A stretch of 64,000 nucleotides of DNA from Steinernema hermaphroditum (Eukaryota; Nematoda; Chromadorea; Rhabditida; Steinernematidae): positions 10,504,012 through 10,568,011 of the forward strand of contig CM059623.1 of assembly GCA_030435675.1 (NCBI GenBank). The letters run 5' to 3'. The notes under the pieces are model-generated. The model saw only the letters and a program-made list of their open reading frames with translations, did not search any database and was not told the origin of the DNA. Shown one piece after another: positions 58,499 through 64,000 of the stretch. The position numbers were made by a program, and so were the translations under genes. How positions within the stretch are numbered: position 1 is the first letter of the stretch; every line of letters starts with the position of its first letter.

Positions 58499-60094
58499 AT
58501 GCTGCCAGAAGATGTGACTAAACTAAAAGCCGACTTAAGGCTAGCTGCCGGAAACTTAACTCAATTCTCGACGCCCTCGATAGATGCTGATTTGGAGAGT
58601 TACCAACAAATTGCTCATCCACTCACTTTCTTCTATGGGGCTTGTGCCCCGACAGATGATGTATGAGCACACATCTGCAATTAAATAGCTTTTTGTCCCT
58701 AGGAGGAACTGGAGACTCTCATGACCAATATGAGTGTACAATACAAAATGATACTGGATCATGTTAATTCCACCCGAATCTCTAATCTTTTGAAGACGAA
58801 CTGTTTTCCATCATATATGCCCAGAGAAGTACGTGATAAACAAATAAAACATAATATATCGCCTTTTTGAAGGCATGGAAACAGGTGGTTTATCAGGCAC
58901 GGCTTCATAGCTTCTTCTACAGCAACTACAATAACCGTTCCCTAATCAACCAGAGAACGTTTCGAGCGTTCTGTCCAGTACTGCAAGTGGAGATCACTGT
59001 ACGTCGTGGCAATTTGAGGCAATTTGATTTACTGCGCTTTATATAAGGTAATCGGCTACATTGAGTACATGTCCCCATGCCTGACGGAACGCAACTACAC
59101 ATATCCCTTTTACAAGATGATGGATGATTACTTCACCGTTGCCACCGAGATTTTGGTGAGCTCATGGCTCCACGATGACTGATTTCGATATTTAGAGTAT
59201 TGCTCTTTTGTCGCAAGGTTACGTGACCGAAGGCGACGCTGAGGAATGGCGACGAATGCTGGTAGAATCCCTAAATGACGACTATCACCTTCCCGCTGCT
59301 CACGACGTCAGAGCTAATCTTCGCACGTTGTGCTACGAGGTATATTTCGAACACATTCCGAGTACTTTTTGAGTCAATACAACATTATTATTGCATAAAA
59401 ATAAGTGCCTAACAACGTGGATTTGTAATCACTTTCCAGAACGCTTTGATTGCCTTTGAAAACAGAACGAGAGATATCATACAGGAGGAACTCAACGAGG
59501 TGCGAACTTCCCTCAACGTGGAAGCGCTCCACCGCAAGATCGATCTATTGCGATCCACGGACTACAGCTACCCACGGTATGCACTTTGAAAGAGCATTTT
59601 AGCAGATCGAGTTCAGAGAGAATTACGGCGTACTAGTATGGAACGATGCATGTCGAGTGGAGTCCAGCTACATTGTTGTTTCTAACACTTCATACACGAG
59701 AATCATCTCTAATGAACAGATCAAGGTTGTGATTCATCGAACAAAGAATCACACTGTAGGTAACCAAATTTCCGAACAAAAAAAGAAAGAACTACAAAAA
59801 TCGCTGTGAGTTTGAATTTCAGGAGACCTTAGGCATGTTTTATTCAGAGATGTGGAAACAGAAGGAGGTTTCGTTGTTGGAGTCGATTCGAACACGGCCA
59901 AACGAAACGTCGAGCGAATGATGAAAATCCACGACTTTCAGCTTGTCGGTGTGTTGGTTTTCGAAGCCACACAGAAGAACTGCTTTGCGCTGTCGAAAAT
60001 GGAGAATCTGATTGAATCCAAGGCTGTTAAGACCGGTGTTCCCTTAATGAAGTCAGAGAAGAATTATCACGTTCTGGTGGTATTTGGAATATGA
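58499..60094 (+). CDS. Secreted-type paralogue 3 of an unrecognised nematode family (5' exon not found)
   Basis: Eight exons: 58499-58660, 58703-58828, 58873-58998, 59048-59155, 59196-59339, 59440-59576, 59617-59759 and 59823-60094. The total is 1,218 nt from the first ATG. That ATG lies two bases after an acceptor (gtctctag) at the phase where paralogue 1 joins its signal-peptide exon, so a 5' exon with the signal sequence is probably missing from this model. A hydrophobic start near 58133 (MASMWLLSLLFE) is a candidate, but its gtgagc donor is in the wrong phase. Cysteines recur (LKTNCFP, AFCPV, MSPCLTERN, TLCYE). The phase-2 junction (YSYPRENYGVLVW) and C-terminus (HDFQLVGVLVFEA...YHVLVVFGI) align with paralogue 2. 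AATAAA is at 60104-60109. Confidence 0.82.
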
Positions 60095-62872
60095 GGATTT
60101 CTAAATAAAAATCCACTATTTTGGATGTGCTTATGAAAGTTAATGTCAATATTTATTTGACAAAATGGTCAAAGACGCCCTCAAGCTGCCGTCAAAATGT
60201 ATTTGATGACAAGATGAAAGATCGTGCCATTTGCAAGACCAACCTGTGCCAAATCAAATCCAGAACACAACTAATCGCTTGCGAACTGGTGATCCAGAAC
60301 TTGTTTCATAGTCTAAAATCCCTCATAAGTAACAGAGGAACTAGCGCCCAAACTAACTGACCGTTAGCGAACCTTCGAACAGTGCAAATCCAGCGAAGTC
60401 ATATTCGCCAAGTTCACTCTGAGGGTCGAAATGGCTACTCAGTACGAAGAAGTCGGCTAATTCCATACCACTCAACGCCTCTGCAATAATGTCAGGTGAT
60501 CGATCACGTCTGATTAGTCGGCGCCGCTACCAAACTTTTTGGCACCGATTGGACAGTGATTGAACGGATGCTCGTTCCTTTCTGACGATACTGCCTTGGC
60601 CTCGGTTTTGCTCGGTGCTCACTATTGTGGGACCGTTTATTTTAGTAATAAAAAGAACAGTCAGGTATTACTCAGAAGACGATCTTTATTTTACTATTTT
60701 GCTGAATGCCTCCCAAAAATCTACGAAATCCGTGCTTGTTCATGCCATATGACGGTCACCGAGAATATTTAGCAAGAGAGCCTAACATGGTTGTGTTTTT
60801 AGTTTTTAGTATAAGTCAATCTAAAAGTGTGAGTCACACCACTTCTTCCTTGCCTTTTAAACCAACTGTGTACCGTTGCGGAAATCCCGGTGCAGCTAAA
60901 AAGCGATCGGTCGAGCTAAGTTAAAAGAAGAACCGTTCTCGGAGTCCCTTTTCTGTTTATCCCATCCAAAAGGTCTTAAAAGGGTTAACCTTAAAAAGCA
61001 GCTTTCTACAATATTGTACCTTAGTATCGGTCTTTTACCATTCCACATATTAACACGTGGCGCCTTTGAGCTCAAAAGAAAGAAACACTCGTGAATGTTT
61101 TGGCCCACCCACCCCCATCTAGAAGACCCTCTGACGATGCAGCTGTTTTTTAAAAGTCATGAGGGCACACCGCCTTCGATCGCTTCTTATAACACAGAAA
61201 CAGCCGTTCCTCTCAACAATCTGTGTTTATAACTCTCTGTTTGTGAACCTATTTGTCTTGGGACATTGCCTGCAGGGCATATAAATATTTCTATCGCCTA
61301 GCTCTCAGCCATCAGTTGTTGTCCTCAATGTGAGTCAGAGCGCGGCGCCAGGCACTAGGGATCACCTACTGTCCCCCTTATCACCCCCGGTTCCGCCTGC
61401 TCTCGCCGGTTTATTGCGTTCATCAAGTCCCCTTTTTATGACCTTTTTAACATTCCGCTCGCCCTCTGATAACCCAAACGCTACCGAAGCGTTCTGTGCT
61501 CAGCGCCATTCAGCTGACTGGTAGTACTGCTTGGTTGCTTCCGGGCGATGTTTACTCATGAGAGCTTCTGTGGCCATACCAACGGTAGGCACAGATGGTT
61601 TTGATCAGCACAGGGCCACCCGGCGTGTGTGTGGTTTGTCGTGCTGTGTCGTGATTGTTTTCCTTTTTTCTGCAGACATCGCTGTTTGTTATTGAAATAG
61701 GAGACGGGGGTGTAATGTGTTGTGACGGGAAGCAAAACGATAACAAATGGTAATGAGCCACGACAGTGTGCCATCAACTTCTACTCGGTGACTTGAGCTG
61801 GAACTAGCACACCAATGGGATCTTGTACATATGTTCACGGCTTTGTTTCCCATTTTTCTTGTGAATAGGGACGTGCACGTCTGCAAACAGACCAAACTGG
61901 GTGGTTCCTACAGATCACACCATTTTTAATGACCTTGTTGGATACCCTTCGTTTGAATGCACTTTATTATGTGACGAACAAAAGACGATAACTCAGAGTA
62001 CTAATTCAGGCAGTAGAAACGGCTACCGCAGGAATTGTCTACAGAGTTTCCAGACTTTGAAGATGTAATTTTTATCTTTAGAGAGGAATTGGTGGTCCTG
62101 GAAATTTTTGAATCCGGTTATTTTTAAGGCCGTATAAAACAATGAAATCGCTTCCTCGATATACCCAGTAGTTTTATGAAAATTGACCTGATCGAAGGAT
62201 CCGCATTGGCGCGTCCCAGTTTTCTGCCTTTTAGACGAAGTACATGATTTAATCGGCAACAATGAACATAACTTTGCCCACCAGGTTCTGACAGCTATCG
62301 ATAGCATCATGTACGATAAAAGATGTCATACATTCGATGATCATACTGCGGGTCATAAACTCAAATTCAAGACCTCATGTACGTTTTTCTCGTTTTCCAG
62401 CAACCAGTCAATATATTTATCCCCTTTGCAGCGTCACTCCTGGTCATCCTAACTAATTGGTAATTTGATCCAGAGTCGCTTCCAAGTCGAACATCAAACA
62501 GATAGGGACGATGTTCCCGATCCTCTGTCCTCTTTAGTTCAGATTGGTCTTCCATCTGCAAAAAAAGACGTCCTGCTGTTGTCAAACCTTGCATCCGTGA
62601 ACGCTTGTTGACTTAATAGATAGCGTGTGAACGAGATATGAGAAGAATGAGCGTGAAAATGCAGCCGTTGAATAATGCATCAGCTTGAAGTCGATGTGGA
62701 CTGAAGATACTTCCTGGTTATCAACTCTTATTATTTTTCGTCTATCGAACCTCGTATTATTTTTTGTGATACTTTGTGATAATCTTTGCTCGCTCCATTA
62801 TAATCAGTGTTTAGAGCTTGATTTGATGCATAATTAGTGTTGATTTTTATGTTCATTTCACTCAGTTCACAT
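60095..62872. other. Stretch without recognisable gene
   Basis: 3' flank of paralogue 3 followed by DNA with only isolated open frames of 60-95 codons on both strands. None shows a domain, signal peptide or consistent splice chain. Confidence 0.4.
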
Positions 62873-63014
62873 CAGAGATGCCGACGAGTCCGAAAACGAG
62901 TCCGGATTCGAGACTCGAGACTCGGAGTCGGACTCGTACTTGATGCGTTTTTGGCTATCGAATCCGGACTGGGACTCGGACTCGATGGGATTTCGGACTC
63001 GTTCGGCATCACTG
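62873..63014. mobile_element. hAT-like MITE with 8-bp target duplication
   Basis: The 142-bp unit begins cagagatgccga(c)gagtccg and ends with the near-complement cggactcgttcggcatcactg. The CAG-G-ATGCC-type ends are typical of hAT elements. Flanks gttcacat (62865-62872) and gttcacaa (63015-63022) form an 8-bp target duplication with one mismatch, again as for hAT. The interior is made almost wholly of short gactcgg and gagtccg words. It has no coding capacity. Confidence 0.82.
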
Positions 63015-63022
63015 GTTCACAA

Positions 63023-64000
63023 TTTTAAATCTTGATATTATCCCTATGTCGATATTAAGAAAACAAGTTCGTCGAAATTGCGAGTTTCCTGTGCGAGTTT
63101 AGTGCGGGCAAACGTCAAACACACGTCATTCCCATTTTTATTTGTTCTGGGGCGTTGAAAGATATTCTGAATGAGGGCTCTTTAAGACACTTGAGGATGC
63201 AAGATTGAAAATGGTTGAAGTAGCTGAATCTACAAAAGATAAGACTACATTTTTGAACATCTTACCAGGGAAAGTTGCTCACAATTTATAAAAATAAGAT
63301 GATATTCAGGTACTTGGTTATGCAATTCGCTGATGAGGGCATTGTCCTTCTAGTCGAATGCGCAGTCCAAGTGCAAAGTTTATGTTTATTTTTAGTTTCC
63401 CTCCACCCTCACCGCCCTGACAAATCGCCTTCTTCTAGCTTGATGTTTATCGAGTAAAGAGCGTTGACGGGGAAACTGTTTAATGCAGTAGATATCCAAA
63501 ACAAAAATATGAAAGATTTGCGCATAAATAATTCAAAACTAGAGCTTGATGAAAAACAAAACGCCCCACCAACAGCTACATTTAGCCGCGACTCTTCACA
63601 TAATGGTAGCTTGCCGATAGCCACAATTTGAGCCCTTAAAAAGATAATTCTGATTTACGCCTGGTCATTACATAAGCGACGATATAAATTCTGAGTAATC
63701 TTACTGGCCATGGCTCAAATGTGAAATAGAGTTTGGCCTTTCTTCGAAAACAATTTCACGGGTGTATTCATAATAGAGCGTGGAGATGACAATTGTGAGA
63801 CGCAAGGAGGAGGAAACTATCCCGTCCAGTGCTTTCGACATGTTTTCTTTTATGCTCTCGCGACTATGTCGAGTCTTATCAATTTCGATATTGTCGTCAT
63901 GGAACGGCTACTCACCGCAATCGGGTGCCACTAGAACTCTCCTGACCGCCTCTTATCACTAGGGTTGGTCAACGGTTCCTTGTTCTTCTGATGCACTGAC
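63023..64000. other. End of window, no recognisable gene
   Basis: AT-rich DNA with short open frames only. A gene could continue beyond the edge, but I see no exon that I can support. Confidence 0.4.

Overview
The window looks like nuclear DNA from a nematode, probably of the order Rhabditida. Its genes are split by very short GT-AG introns, mostly 38-51 bp and often 42-45 bp. It carries a nematode-type chemoreceptor, an ABCC/MRP pump, a worm-like kmo-1 and a PIM-related kinase. Mariner/Tc1 and hAT-like transposon remnants are scattered through non-coding DNA. I cannot name the species. All exon models below were built by eye from reading frame, splice-site and phase agreement. In every confident model the exon lengths sum to a whole number of codons.

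Layout. 1-400 is a 40-bp tandem satellite. 1647-2740 (-) is a seven-helix chemoreceptor-like gene. 3822-4667 (-) is a TMBIM/Bax-inhibitor family membrane protein. 5800-11601 (+) is a complete 20-exon MRP1-type ABC transporter of 1,534 residues. Convergent with it, 11774-15113 (-) is a three-exon gene for an unrecognised 197-residue protein with a C-terminal cysteine cluster; its 2.7 kb first intron holds a Tc1/mariner element with perfect terminal repeats. From 15.1 to 25 kb I see no convincing gene, only MITE-like foldbacks, degenerate repeats and an 87-bp minisatellite. 24997-28170 (+) is kynurenine 3-monooxygenase. A possible small gene follows closely at 28338 and could be its operon partner. 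30603-33753 (-) is a PIM-type Ser/Thr kinase.

From 33.8 to 52.3 kb the DNA is gene-poor. It holds one plausible small membrane-protein ORF (39751-40065, -) and a mariner-type element (50149-51066) whose interior is a foreign membrane-protein-like reading frame.

52.3-60.1 kb is the most interesting block. It is a cluster of three divergent paralogues encoding roughly 405-residue, cysteine-containing, apparently secreted proteins of a family I do not recognise. The first two are head-to-head across a 461-bp spacer. The cluster also has a transposon in the first intron of one member, a second candidate 3' end for the same member, and a stray duplicated last-exon copy. A hAT-like MITE with an 8-bp target duplication lies at 62873-63014.

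Functional themes: drug or conjugate efflux (MRP), tryptophan-kynurenine catabolism (KMO), PIM-type signalling, chemosensation, ER/Golgi membrane stress biology (TMBIM), and a nematode-restricted secreted family.
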